The notes under the pieces: generated by a model
The model's input: only the letters and a program-made list of their open reading frames with translations
Told to the model about the DNA's origin: nothing
Databases searched by the model: none
Part shown: positions 8,639 to 19,193 of the stretch, piece after piece
Layout of the letters: each line of letters begins with the position of its first letter
How positions within the stretch are numbered: position 1 is the stretch's first letter
Position numbers and translations under genes: made by a program
Assembly (NCBI RefSeq): GCF_001747095.1
Contig: NZ_MDGP01000001.1
Location: 2,091,001 to 2,155,000 of the forward strand
DNA: 64,000 nt
Source: Roseivirga sp. 4D4
GTDB lineage: Bacteria > Bacteroidota > Bacteroidia > Cytophagales > Cyclobacteriaceae
Reading direction: 5' to 3'

Positions 8639-9133
8639 ATGAGAGTCATACACATTAGTTTGCTGTTATTATTCTGTAGTGCACTGACATTTGCACAAGA
8701 TGGGAATAGAAGAGGTCCACAAATGGACAGGGAAAAACTGCAGGCAGCTCGCATTGCTTTTTTGACTAATAGACTGGAGCTCTCTCCCGAAACTGCCAAG
8801 GTCTTTTGGCCAATTTTCAATGATTATGACAATAAAAAAAGTGCACTTTCGAAAAAATATGGGGCTCAGAAGAGACTTCTGTTTGAAGAAGGTACGCGTA
8901 ACATTTCTGATGAAAACGCAGACAAAATGCTTGAGATCTATTTAGATCAAAAACAAGCGGAGCTAGATTTAGAGAAAGAGTATTTAAGTCGATTTAAAGA
9001 GGTACTTACTTTGAGACAAGTCTGGAGAGTCATCCGATTCGATTCAGACTTCAGACGATCTTTAATGCAAAGAGTAAGTCGAGGTAACCGATTAGAGGGT
9101 AAACCCAAACCCGATAATACAGGCGGAAATTAA
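8639..9133 (+). CDS. Periplasmic Spy/CpxP-like (LTXXQ-type) protein
   Basis: 164 residues starting MRVIHISLLLLFCSALTFAQ, a signal peptide; an ATG 24 bases upstream in the same frame would spoil it. The mature protein is all helical and charged, with NRLELSPETAKVFWPIFNDY and LDLEKEYLSRFKEVLTLRQV, resembling the LTXXQ-type helices of Spy/CpxP/CnrX-family sensors and chaperones. Such proteins sit in the periplasm and hold unfolded proteins or report metal or envelope stress. The gene starts 4 bases after the putative anti-sigma gene, suggesting a stress-signalling operon. A strong terminator follows. Confidence 0.75.
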   Translation: MRVIHISLLLLFCSALTFAQDGNRRGPQMDREKLQAARIAFLTNRLELSPETAKVFWPIFNDYDNKKSALSKKYGAQKRLLFEEGTRNISDENADKMLEIYLDQKQAELDLEKEYLSRFKEVLTLRQVWRVIRFDSDFRRSLMQRVSRGNRLEGKPKPDNTGGN

Positions 9134-9149
9134 AATTTAAGAAAACCTT

Positions 9150-9180
9150 AAAATCCTGTCCACTCGGCAGGATTTTTTGT
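9150..9180 (+). terminator. Rho-independent terminator after the sigma/Spy-like operon
   Basis: AAAATCCTG and CAGGATTTT form a 9-base-pair stem around a 9-base loop, running into TTTTTTG. It lies 17 bases after the stop codon and just before xseA. Confidence 0.85.
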
Positions 9181-9213
9181 TTGTCGCCACTACACTTTGG
9201 TGTAATTTGCATC

Positions 9214-10441
9214 ATGGCCCAGTTAACGCTCTTCGAGCTGAATAACCTCATCAAAACGCAATTAGAGGCGAATCTCGATCCGAGTTATTGGGTAGTTGCT
9301 GAAATCAGTGAACTGCGTGTTAATCAAAAGGGACACTGTTATTTAGAGTTGGTTGAAAAAGAGAACAACTTTATTCAAGCCAAAATGAGGGCCAATATCT
9401 GGTCTTACACCTACCGCACACTTAGTGCACAATTTGAGCAAACAACGGGTACACCTCTAAAGGCCGGGATAAAGGTATTATTCAACCTGACCATCAATTT
9501 TCACGAGGTATATGGTTTAAGTCTCACTGTCAATGACATTGATCCGAATTATACAATTGGTGAACGTTCAAGACTGAGAGAGCAGACCATTAAGAGGCTA
9601 GAAAGTGAAGACTTACTCAATAAGAATAAGTCATTGGCCCTGCCCATCGTTCCACAAAAGGTTGCTGTCATTAGCTCTAATACTGCTGCTGGATATGGCG
9701 ATTTTATCGAACAGCTTAATAATAACAGTGATAATTATAGCTTTTATACCCAGCTGTTTCCGGCTCTTATGCAGGGCAATGAAGCCGTAATATCAATAAG
9801 AAAAGCGCTTAAGGAAATTCATGAAAGTAAGACAAGCTTTGATGCGACCATTATTATTCGTGGAGGAGGAGCTCAGGCTGACTTAGATTGTTTTGACACG
9901 TATGAATTAGCAAGGGCCATTGCGCTGTTTCCCCTACCTATCCTGACTGGTATTGGTCATGAAAGAGATCAAACGGTAGCGGATTTAGTAGCACACACAA
10001 GTCTGAAGACCCCCACTGCCGTAGCGGAATTTCTGATTACAGGAATGAGCCATTTTGATAACTTGCTGTACGACTACTTGTACAGGATAGAAAAGGAATA
10101 CAAAACCAGACTAAATACTGAGCAACAGAAGCTTCATTACCTATCCAGTCGAATAGATCATTCTGCCAAAGAAATCCTGCAATCTCATGATCATGGACTT
10201 GCACAGAAAGCCCTTAGTCTAAAGCATTTATCAGAACGACATTTAGAACGTGAAAAATCACTTATCAACCGATTGGATCAACAACTAACCCTAATCAATC
10301 CATCGACCATTTTAAGTAAAGGATACTCCTTGACCTTAAAAAATGGTAAGTCGGTAATGACACAAAAGATAGAGATTGGTGATATTTTAGAAATCAGAGC
10401 CGCCAATAAGACGATCAATAGTCAAGTAACCAAAGTCGAAA

Positions 10442-10449
<8 letters not shown>
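9214..10449 (+). CDS. xseA: Exodeoxyribonuclease VII large subunit
   Basis: 411 residues from ATG 9214; an upstream TTG in frame overlaps the terminator and is rejected. The N-terminal OB-fold reads YWVVAEISELRVNQKGHCYLELVE, as in other XseA proteins, followed by the nuclease domain with VAVISSNTAAGYGDF, IIIRGGGAQADLDCFD, and GIGHERDQTVADLVAH, then a long coiled coil and a C-terminal segment INPSTILSKGYSLT. With XseB it degrades single-stranded DNA into oligonucleotides during mismatch repair and damage processing. The gene overlaps xseB by 8 bases. Confidence 0.97.
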
Positions 10450-12691
<2,242 letters not shown>

Positions 12692-12692
<1 letters not shown>

Positions 12693-13204
12693 TGTCAGTT
12701 ATTGGAAAAAAAATACTCAGCTTTTTAAACAATCCTAAGAAGAGAAAGAAGGGAGAAAAGAAGCTAGTACCCTTTGAGAAGGCTCAACATGTAGGAATCT
12801 TATACACATGGTCTAACGGTAAGAAAGAGGAGGTCTTGATATCACTAATGGATAAAATGGGCACTGAAAAAAAGGTAGAAGTATTATGCTTTAATCCCAC
12901 TAAGGATCCAATTAACACTCCATACCCAACCTTCGATAAATCGATACTGACAAACTTTGGCAAACTCAATTCAGAGGATGTTCAACAGTTTATGAAAGCC
13001 CCATTCGACTACCTTTTCCATTTGGACTTTGAGTCGAACGAACTTCTCAAAAACATATTGATCCAGACGAACGCTAAGTGTCGAATCGGTGTTCATAGCG
13101 AAGAACATACTGGCTATTATGAGTTGATGATCGGTATCAACAAAAGTTCAGGCATTTCTAACTTTGCTGATCAAATGATAAAATACGTTAGAGCAATTCG
13201 GTAA
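12692..13204 (+). CDS. Conserved hypothetical protein (DUF6913-like) between ligA and dapA
   Basis: 170 residues without signal peptide or membrane helix. The N-terminus is very basic (NNPKKRKKGEKK), then an alpha/beta domain: HVGILYTWSNGKKEEVLISLMDKMG, VEVLCFNPTKDP, FDYLFHLDFESNELLKNIL, ECR-like strand CRIGVHSE, and YYELMIGINKSSGISNFADQMIKYVRAIR. It overlaps ligA and dapA by one base each (TAATG twice), so it must be co-translated with both. I believe it matches DUF6913, known mainly in Bacteroidota, but this is from memory. Function unknown; the tight coupling may reflect operon compaction only. Confidence 0.7.
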
Positions 13205-14067
13205 TGGAAAAATTTAAAGGTACAGGAGTGGCATTAGTAACACCATTCCACACAGACGGTTCGGTTGATTTTGATGGTCTGGCAAGGGTACTTGAACATA
13301 CGGCCCAGGGAGTAGATTATTATGTAGTACTCGGCACTACTGGAGAGTCGGCCACGACTACCGCTGAAGAGAAGGCTGAGATTCTTCAATTTGTAAAGGA
13401 TAACAATCCAAAAAAACTGCCTATCGTTTATGGTGCTGGAGGTAATAATACAGTCCAGGTAGCTCGTGACATTCAGAATGCTGACCTAAATGGTGTTGAA
13501 GCAATTCTATCTATCAGTCCTTATTATAATAAGCCAAGTCAGGCAGGCATTGTTGCCCATTATGAGTATTTGGCAGACAATTCTCCATTACCAATTATTC
13601 TTTATAACGCCCCTGGTAGAACGGGGTCAAACATTTCTGCAGAAACGACTCTCACCTTGTCCAAACACCCCAACATCATTGGCACCAAAGAAGCCTCTGG
13701 AAATTTCGATCAATTTCGGGAAATTGTGGATGGAATGGGCCCTGATTTCTTTCTAACCTCAGGTGACGATTTACTTACGACAGAAATAATGGAACTTGGA
13801 GGCATAGGTGCTATCTCGGTCTTGGCCAATGGGTTTCCAAAAGAATTTAGTGAGATAGCTCGAGCGGCACTTGCGGGTAATTTTAATAAATCAAGAGAAA
13901 TCACTGCCTCATTTGAAGAGATTAACCCATTGATGTATGCCGAAAGCAATCCGGTCGGGATCAAAGAGGTATTACACCAGAAAGGCGTTTGTGGCAATCA
14001 AGTGCGTCTCCCTCTAGTAGAAGGTTCCTCCACTCTGAAGGCTCAAATAGCCGAATTAATCAAGTAA
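13204..14067 (+). CDS. dapA: 4-hydroxy-tetrahydrodipicolinate synthase
   Basis: 287 residues, a TIM-barrel class I aldolase. It condenses pyruvate and aspartate semialdehyde in lysine and diaminopimelate synthesis. The Schiff-base lysine is Lys162 (GTKEASGN), the catalytic Tyr134 is in ILYNAPGRTG, and the substrate-binding GTTGES is at 44-49. All the active-site residues expected from the E. coli enzyme are present. It is the last gene of the xseA-xseB-ligA operon and is followed by a perfect terminator palindrome. Confidence 0.97.
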   Translation: MEKFKGTGVALVTPFHTDGSVDFDGLARVLEHTAQGVDYYVVLGTTGESATTTAEEKAEILQFVKDNNPKKLPIVYGAGGNNTVQVARDIQNADLNGVEAILSISPYYNKPSQAGIVAHYEYLADNSPLPIILYNAPGRTGSNISAETTLTLSKHPNIIGTKEASGNFDQFREIVDGMGPDFFLTSGDDLLTTEIMELGGIGAISVLANGFPKEFSEIARAALAGNFNKSREITASFEEINPLMYAESNPVGIKEVLHQKGVCGNQVRLPLVEGSSTLKAQIAELIK

Positions 14068-14074
14068 AGCCCAT

Positions 14075-14106
14075 AAAAAAGGCCTCGACTAGTCGAGGCC
14101 TTTTTT
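14075..14106. terminator. Bidirectional terminator between dapA and the mini-histone gene
   Basis: A perfect 32-base palindrome: six A, GGCCTCGACT, its exact complement, six T. It can form a 10-base-pair GC-rich stem with a T run on either strand, so it serves both the dapA operon and the converging mini-histone gene. Confidence 0.92.
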
Positions 14107-14123
14107 ATCTGGATTTTAGTTTC

Positions 14124-14297
14124 TTAGCCGTTCTTGATGTTTTGAACATCAATTCTAATTTCTTGTGCTAGATTCTTAAGCTCTTGCATGCCTTTTCTTA
14201 CTCTAGTACCAGCAGCTTGATTTCCTTTGTCATAGAACTTTTCGAAATCGCCTTCTAAGGAATTTACTAAATCTTGAACTTTGCTAAATTGACTCAT
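14124..14297 (-). CDS. Histone H1-like (Hc1-family) small protein
   Basis: A 57-residue protein starting MSQFSKVQDLVNSLEG, with FYDKGNQAAGTRVRKGMQELKNLAQEIR in its second half. This AAGTRVRKGMQELK core is the signature of the short proteins in Bacteroidota annotated as histone H1 or Hc1-like. It is one basic amphipathic helix pair with Lys and Arg on one face. Known relatives bind DNA in Chlamydia, where they compact the nucleoid; in Bacteroidota the role is less clear. It shares the palindromic terminator with dapA and has a long inverted repeat upstream. Confidence 0.85.
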   Translation of the reverse strand: MSQFSKVQDLVNSLEGDFEKFYDKGNQAAGTRVRKGMQELKNLAQEIRIDVQNIKNG

Positions 14298-14316
14298 ATT
14301 TATCGTGTTTTAAGGT

Positions 14317-14373
14317 TGTTGATAATAATGTCTAACTGCCAGCAATATAAAGCAAAATGTTCTATTATCAACA
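14317..14373. repeat. Inverted repeat with two TTATCAACA 9-mers upstream of the mini-histone gene
   Basis: GTTGATAATA at 14318-14327 and TATTATCAAC at 14363-14372 are perfect inverted copies separated by 35 bases. Each arm contains TTATCAACA (or its complement TGTTGATAA), one base away from the DnaA box TTATCCACA. The repeat lies 20-75 bases before the mini-histone start, in the gap after the alpha-oxoamine synthase gene. It could be a regulatory site or an mRNA hairpin; DnaA binding is only a suggestion. Confidence 0.45.
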
Positions 14374-14395
14374 GTGAAGGCACTTTTTTTTGATT

Positions 14396-15646
14396 TTACT
14401 CACCAAAAGCAAGTGCGACTTCTTCTTTTTTATATTCTTCGCCCTTCAGCTTGCCTTTAATAGCCTCGAATGCTGCAATAGTTTCTTCGACATCTGCCAA
14501 AGAATGTGATGCAGTCGGGATTAATCTCAATATAATCGTGCCTTTAGGAACAACAGGATAAATCACTACTGAACAGAAGATTCCAAAGTTTTCGCGTAGG
14601 TCTTTACTCAAGGCAGCAGCCTCTCCTACCGTACCATTGAGTACCACTGGAGTAACTGGAGATTGGGTAGTTCCAATGCTGAACCCTTTTTCCTTTAATC
14701 CGCTTTGAAGTGCATTAACAATAGTCCAAAGCTTATTCTTGTGCTCCGGATTGTCTCTCAGCATTTCTAATCTTTTCAAACCACCAATAACGAATGGCAT
14801 CGGTAAGGACTTGGCAAAGATTTGAGAACGTAGGTTATATTTTAAAAACTTAACAATCTCTTTATCACCAGCCACAAAAGCACCAATGGCAGCCATTGAC
14901 TTGGCAAAAGTTGAGAAATAGATATCTATTTCATCCTGACAACCCAACTCTTCTCCTGCACCTGCACCTGTAGCACCAACAGTACCAAAACCATGTGCAT
15001 CATCAACCAATAGTCTGAACTGGAATTTTTCTTTCAGAGCGGCAATCTCCTTTAGCTTACCTAGGTTACCGGACATTCCAAAAACACCTTCTGTAATCAC
15101 TAGTATTCCACCACCGGTTTCCTGGGTCAATTTCGTGGCTCTTTCAAGCTGCTTCTCTAAGTTCTCTATATCGTTATGTGGGAAAACAAAACGTTTACCC
15201 ATGTGCAGTCTAACACCATCAATAATACAAGCGTGAGACTCAGCATCATAGACAATAACATCCTTACGGTCTACTACAGCATCTATAATAGAAAGGACGC
15301 CTTGATAACCGTAATTCAGTAGTAAACCAGCCTCTTTGCTTACAAATGCGGCAAGTTCTTGCTCTAATTGTTCGTGATACTTGGTATTTCCAGACATCAT
15401 TCTGGCTCCCATGGGGTAAGCCATACCCCAATCAGCAGCAGCCTGTGCATCGGCCTTTCTCACTTCAGGATGGTTTCCTAGACCCAAATAGTTATTTAGA
15501 CTCCAGGTCAACACTTCCTTACCCATAAACTTCATACGAGGTGCAATTTCACCTTCCAGTTTAGGAAACATGAAGTATCCTTCAGATACATCAGAGTGTT
15601 TCCCTAAAGGGCCTTGATTAGTCAGTAACTTTTCAAATAAATCCAA
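14396..15646 (-). CDS. PLP-dependent alpha-oxoamine synthase (serine palmitoyltransferase or cysteate acyltransferase type)
   Basis: 416 residues of fold-type I aminotransferase class II. Lys249 in STFAKSMAAIGAF binds pyridoxal phosphate; His138 (DAESHAC) stacks on the ring; Asp215 and His218 lie in LLVDDAHGFG. The family condenses an amino acid with an acyl-thioester. In Bacteroidota close relatives are serine palmitoyltransferase (sphingolipids) or the cysteate acyltransferase of sulfonolipid (capnine) synthesis. Glycine C-acetyltransferase (Kbl) and BioF are less likely because no threonine dehydrogenase or biotin genes are near. The gene stands alone with a probable promoter at 15697-15728. 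Substrate choice cannot be settled by eye. Confidence 0.8.
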   Translation of the reverse strand: MDLFEKLLTNQGPLGKHSDVSEGYFMFPKLEGEIAPRMKFMGKEVLTWSLNNYLGLGNHPEVRKADAQAAADWGMAYPMGARMMSGNTKYHEQLEQELAAFVSKEAGLLLNYGYQGVLSIIDAVVDRKDVIVYDAESHACIIDGVRLHMGKRFVFPHNDIENLEKQLERATKLTQETGGGILVITEGVFGMSGNLGKLKEIAALKEKFQFRLLVDDAHGFGTVGATGAGAGEELGCQDEIDIYFSTFAKSMAAIGAFVAGDKEIVKFLKYNLRSQIFAKSLPMPFVIGGLKRLEMLRDNPEHKNKLWTIVNALQSGLKEKGFSIGTTQSPVTPVVLNGTVGEAAALSKDLRENFGIFCSVVIYPVVPKGTIILRLIPTASHSLADVEETIAAFEAIKGKLKGEEYKKEEVALAFGE

Positions 15647-15696
15647 CTTCTTTTGTCTTTAAATATTAGCTGTCTTAGACTGGCTAAAACAAGTTG

Positions 15697-15728
15697 CGAA
15701 GGTAACACTATATACACCATTTATCAAA
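15697..15728 (-). promoter_or_regulatory. Candidate promoter of the alpha-oxoamine synthase gene
   Basis: On the minus strand TTTG (15728-15725) is followed after 20 bases by TACCTTCG (15704-15697), a 7-of-8 match to the Bacteroidota -7 box TAnnTTTG with a normal -33 spacing. Transcription would start roughly 40-45 bases before the ATG. Confidence 0.4.
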
Positions 15729-15808
15729 AATTAGAGCACATATAACACATTCATTGGTTCTGATTATGATTATTATTAATTAGCATTGCATGCTTATTAA
15801 GAAGAGAT

Positions 15809-17305
15809 ATGTCCTCAAAAAAAATTAATAAAATTCTTGTTGCGAATCGCGGAGAAATTGCCATTCGTGTAATGCGTACCGCTAAAGAAATGGGAATCAA
15901 GACTGTAGCCATCTATAGTGATGCCGATAGTAGTTCTCCACACGTAACCTATGCCGATGAAGCGGTTAATGTCGGACCTCCGGCATCATCTGAATCATAC
16001 CTAAGAACCGATAGAGTCATAGATGTTTGTAAAGAACTAAATGTCGATGCCATTCATCCTGGATACGGTTTTTTATCAGAAAACGCCAGTTTCGCCAAGC
16101 AAGTCGAGGATAATGGTATCATTTTCATTGGCCCATCTGCTCACGCAATCGAAGTAATGGGTGACAAACTAGCCGCCAAAAACGCTGTTTCAGCCTATGA
16201 CATTCCAATGGTGCCCGGAGTCAATCACGCAGTGACCGAAGTTGACGAAGCGAAATCTATTGCTGAACAAATCGGCTATCCTGTCTTAATAAAAGCCAGC
16301 GCTGGTGGTGGTGGAAAAGGAATGCGTGTGGTGGAACATGCAGACGAACTTGAAAGCCAAATGCAGCGCGCAATGAGCGAAGCACAATCGGCTTTTGGAG
16401 ACCCGTCTGTTTTTGTAGAAAAATACATTGGATCGCCTAGGCATATTGAGATTCAAATATTAGGCGATCAGCATGATAACATTCTTTATTTATTTGAAAG
16501 AGAATGTTCTATCCAAAGAAGACATCAGAAGGTGATTGAAGAAGCTCCTTCTGCAGTGATAACTCCTGAGAAAAGAAAGCAAATGGGAGAAGCTGCAGTA
16601 GGTGTGGCGAAGGCTTGCGGCTATTATGGCGCAGGAACCGTAGAGTTCATCATGGATGAAAACCTCGATTTTTTCTTCCTAGAGATGAATACCAGACTTC
16701 AAGTGGAACATCCTGTTACCGAAGAAATCACTGGAGTAGACTTGGTTAAAGAACAAATCTATATCGCTGAAGGAAAGGCCATAAGCTTTAAGCAGGAAGA
16801 CCTTAAAATTACTGGACACTCCATGGAAGTAAGGGTCTATGCTGAAAATCCAAGAGAAAACTTCTTACCCGACACGGGTACTCTCGACACTTATAAACTA
16901 CCTCAAGGGCCTGGTGTTCGTGTAGACGATGGTTATGAGCAAGGTATGGAAATCCCTATCTACTATGACCCGATGATCTCTAAATTGATCACTTATGGGG
17001 CCAATCGAGAACAAGCGAGATTAAGAATGTTAAGGGCGATCAATGAATATCAGATTTCAGGTGTAGCGACAACTTTAGATTTTTGTGATTTTGCCTTGAG
17101 GCATGAAGCCTTTATCAGTGGAAATTTCGACACCAAGTTTGTCGACAAATACTTTACTCCTGATATGCTCGATGATAATGATCCTGAAAAAGAGGAGCTG
17201 GCAATTGCTTTGGCAGCACATATCTTCAATGAAAAAACCAATGGTACAACATCTAAAGACAGCGATCAGGCCATAAGCAAATGGAAACTAAGAGCTAGAC
17301 AATAA
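15809..17305 (+). CDS. accC: Biotin carboxylase subunit of acetyl-/acyl-CoA carboxylase
   Basis: 498 residues. The order is the N-terminal biotin carboxylase fold (KILVANRGEIAIRVMRTAKEMG), the ATP-grasp domain with glycine loop ASAGGGGKGMRVV, the metal and catalytic site EMNTRLQVEHPVTE, and the C-terminal domain (SMEVRVYAENPRENFLPDTG). It uses ATP and bicarbonate to carboxylate biotin carried on BCCP. The chain ends soon after the domain without a biotinyl MKM segment, and no BCCP or carboxyltransferase is nearby, so its partners are encoded elsewhere. Acetyl-CoA or propionyl-CoA specificity is set by those partners. Confidence 0.93.
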   Translation: MSSKKINKILVANRGEIAIRVMRTAKEMGIKTVAIYSDADSSSPHVTYADEAVNVGPPASSESYLRTDRVIDVCKELNVDAIHPGYGFLSENASFAKQVEDNGIIFIGPSAHAIEVMGDKLAAKNAVSAYDIPMVPGVNHAVTEVDEAKSIAEQIGYPVLIKASAGGGGKGMRVVEHADELESQMQRAMSEAQSAFGDPSVFVEKYIGSPRHIEIQILGDQHDNILYLFERECSIQRRHQKVIEEAPSAVITPEKRKQMGEAAVGVAKACGYYGAGTVEFIMDENLDFFFLEMNTRLQVEHPVTEEITGVDLVKEQIYIAEGKAISFKQEDLKITGHSMEVRVYAENPRENFLPDTGTLDTYKLPQGPGVRVDDGYEQGMEIPIYYDPMISKLITYGANREQARLRMLRAINEYQISGVATTLDFCDFALRHEAFISGNFDTKFVDKYFTPDMLDDNDPEKEELAIALAAHIFNEKTNGTTSKDSDQAISKWKLRARQ

Positions 17306-17308
17306 TTA

Positions 17309-18613
17309 ATGGCCAAGATTCGTCCCTTAAGAGCCTGGAGGTATAATCGCGAGTTGTCCTCTTCGATTGGAAGTTTAACATCACCTTTATTTGATGTCAT
17401 ATCACAAAAACAACGCGATGCCCTTTATGAAAACCCTTACAATAGCATCCACCTAAGCGTCCCTTTGCATGGTGAAACACCTCAAGACGCTCATGAAACT
17501 ATTGCTAAATGGAAAGCCGATGGAATAATTAAACAAGATCCGCTTCCAGGCATTTACGTCTATTATCAGCATTTTTCTCTGCCTGGCAGTAACAAGGACT
17601 ATGTTAGAAAGGGCTTTGTAAGCTTTATTGAAGCCACTGACTGGGGTCAGCCAGATTCAGATATTTTAAGGCACGAGAATACAATGCCACATTCTGTATC
17701 TGATAGAGTCGAAGTGCTTAGAGCTACAGAACTCAACGTAAGCCCAACACACGGACTGTACTTTGACCCTAGTTTTGAGCTGGAAGCGTATATGGATGAA
17801 AGTATGCTCAACCCAATCTATGAAACCGAAGATTATCAGGGTGTACGCGATGTCTTGTCTGTCATTCATGATAAAGAGGTCATTCAAAAGTTTATCGATA
17901 AGCTTGGTAAGGAACGAGTGATTCTTGCTGATGGACATCATCGACTGGAAGGGTCTATTATCTACAGAAAAGAATTAGCCTCCAAAGGAAACCATACCGG
18001 TAAAGAGGGATACAATTACCATTTAATGTACCTAACCAATGGTGAAGCTGATGACTTAAGAATACTACCCACCCACAGGTTGATTAGTGGACTGGAAAAT
18101 TTCGACAAAGCCGAGTTTTTCAAAAAGTTAGAGCCCAATTTTATCATTAAGCCCTTAGAAAATCCGAATGATGTAACGGAGATCATATTAGGTAAACCAT
18201 GGGCTTTTGGCCTCTTATTTGGTGACGAAGCCTATAAGGTTCGGCTGAAACCTGAAGTTATTGATCATATCGAATGGAATTTTCCTGATGTAATCAAAAA
18301 ACTGGACCTAACCGTTATGCACTACTTCATTCTAGAGAAGGGCCTTGGCATTTTGGGGAAAGACCAGAGAAAGTCGACCAATATTAGCTTTGAGCGAAAT
18401 TTCGCCAACTGCCTTACCAAAACAATCAAGGGAGAGGCACAATTCGCGATCATAACACAGGACATAAATATGGAAACGGTAAAAAAAGTATGCTATTCAG
18501 GACATACTCTTCCACAAAAGTCCACCTACTTTTATCCTAAAGTCATTTGTGGCTACTTATTTGGATCAATCAAGAATGATGAATTTGAACTACCGCTTGA
18601 TCCTGGCTTCTAA
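17309..18613 (+). CDS. DUF1015 family protein
   Basis: 434 residues with the DUF1015 opening MAKIRPLRAWRYN and SLTSPLFDVIS, the mid-protein motif ILADGHHRLEGSIIYRKEL and a C-terminal part without obvious domains. DUF1015 proteins are cytoplasmic and conserved across many phyla, often beside serine or phosphoglycerate metabolism genes; no activity has been firmly assigned to my knowledge. It starts 3 bases after accC and overlaps maf by about 35 bases, so the three are probably one operon. Confidence 0.85.
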   Translation: MAKIRPLRAWRYNRELSSSIGSLTSPLFDVISQKQRDALYENPYNSIHLSVPLHGETPQDAHETIAKWKADGIIKQDPLPGIYVYYQHFSLPGSNKDYVRKGFVSFIEATDWGQPDSDILRHENTMPHSVSDRVEVLRATELNVSPTHGLYFDPSFELEAYMDESMLNPIYETEDYQGVRDVLSVIHDKEVIQKFIDKLGKERVILADGHHRLEGSIIYRKELASKGNHTGKEGYNYHLMYLTNGEADDLRILPTHRLISGLENFDKAEFFKKLEPNFIIKPLENPNDVTEIILGKPWAFGLLFGDEAYKVRLKPEVIDHIEWNFPDVIKKLDLTVMHYFILEKGLGILGKDQRKSTNISFERNFANCLTKTIKGEAQFAIITQDINMETVKKVCYSGHTLPQKSTYFYPKVICGYLFGSIKNDEFELPLDPGF

Positions 18614-19148
18614 ATCGCCCAGACGACAGGCTTTGTTGAAAAGTCTTGACTTAGATTTTGAAGTGAAAACGAGAGAGGTTGATGAAACCTATCCTTCTGA
18701 CATTGCACCATTAGATGTAGCTGAATATCTAGCACGCAAGAAGTCCGATGCTTTTGGCGAACTCCAAGAGGATGCACTTTTAATAACTTCTGACACTACA
18801 GTCGTGGTTGATTCTACCATTCTTGGGAAAGCTGAAGACAGGGAAGAGGCGATCTCTATGATCCAGTCCTTATCAGGTCGTACACACAAGGTAGCGTCAG
18901 GTGTTTGTTTAAGAACAAGAGAAAAGTTTCTAAGCTTCACCGAGATCACCAAAGTCACTTTCGATGTCCTCAGCGCTGAGAGCATCTCATATTATATAGA
19001 AAAATATCAGCCCTATGACAAGGCCGGTGCCTATGGTATTCAGGAGTGGATTGGAATGATCGGCATTAACAAGATTGAAGGAGATTATTATAACGTAATG
19101 GGTCTGCCGGTCAATAGACTTTACAAAGAACTATCAAATTTCAAATAA
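18579..19148 (+). CDS. Maf-family nucleoside triphosphate pyrophosphatase
   Basis: 189 residues from ATG 18579 (an ATG directly before it is equally possible). The Maf signature is at the N-terminus: LILASKSPRRQALLKSL, then the conserved R-EVDETYP, SDTTVV, and KAEDREEAISMIQSLSGRTHKV. Maf enzymes remove pyrophosphate from dTTP/UTP-type or modified nucleotides and keep the pool clean. The start lies inside the DUF1015 gene, suggesting coupling. Confidence 0.9.
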   Translation: MNLNYRLILASKSPRRQALLKSLDLDFEVKTREVDETYPSDIAPLDVAEYLARKKSDAFGELQEDALLITSDTTVVVDSTILGKAEDREEAISMIQSLSGRTHKVASGVCLRTREKFLSFTEITKVTFDVLSAESISYYIEKYQPYDKAGAYGIQEWIGMIGINKIEGDYYNVMGLPVNRLYKELSNFK

Positions 19149-19169
19149 AAAAGGGGCACTAGGCCCCTT
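19144..19169 (-). terminator. Terminator of the SdaAB-TolC-adaptor operon (shared with maf)
   Basis: AAGGGGC and GCCCCTT form a 7-base-pair stem around ACTAG. On the minus strand the stem runs into TTTTTTATTT, a strong terminator for the adaptor gene ending at 19194. On the plus strand the tail (AGTTTCTTT) is weaker, but the hairpin could also end the maf transcript. Confidence 0.8.
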
Positions 19170-19193
19170 AGTTTCTTTGGTACAATGAATCTG

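Noticed and set aside
14317..14373. A replication origin based on the TTATCAACA pair
   Set aside because: Only two 9-mers with a mismatch to the DnaA box, and no dnaA, dnaN or AT-rich unwinding region nearby.
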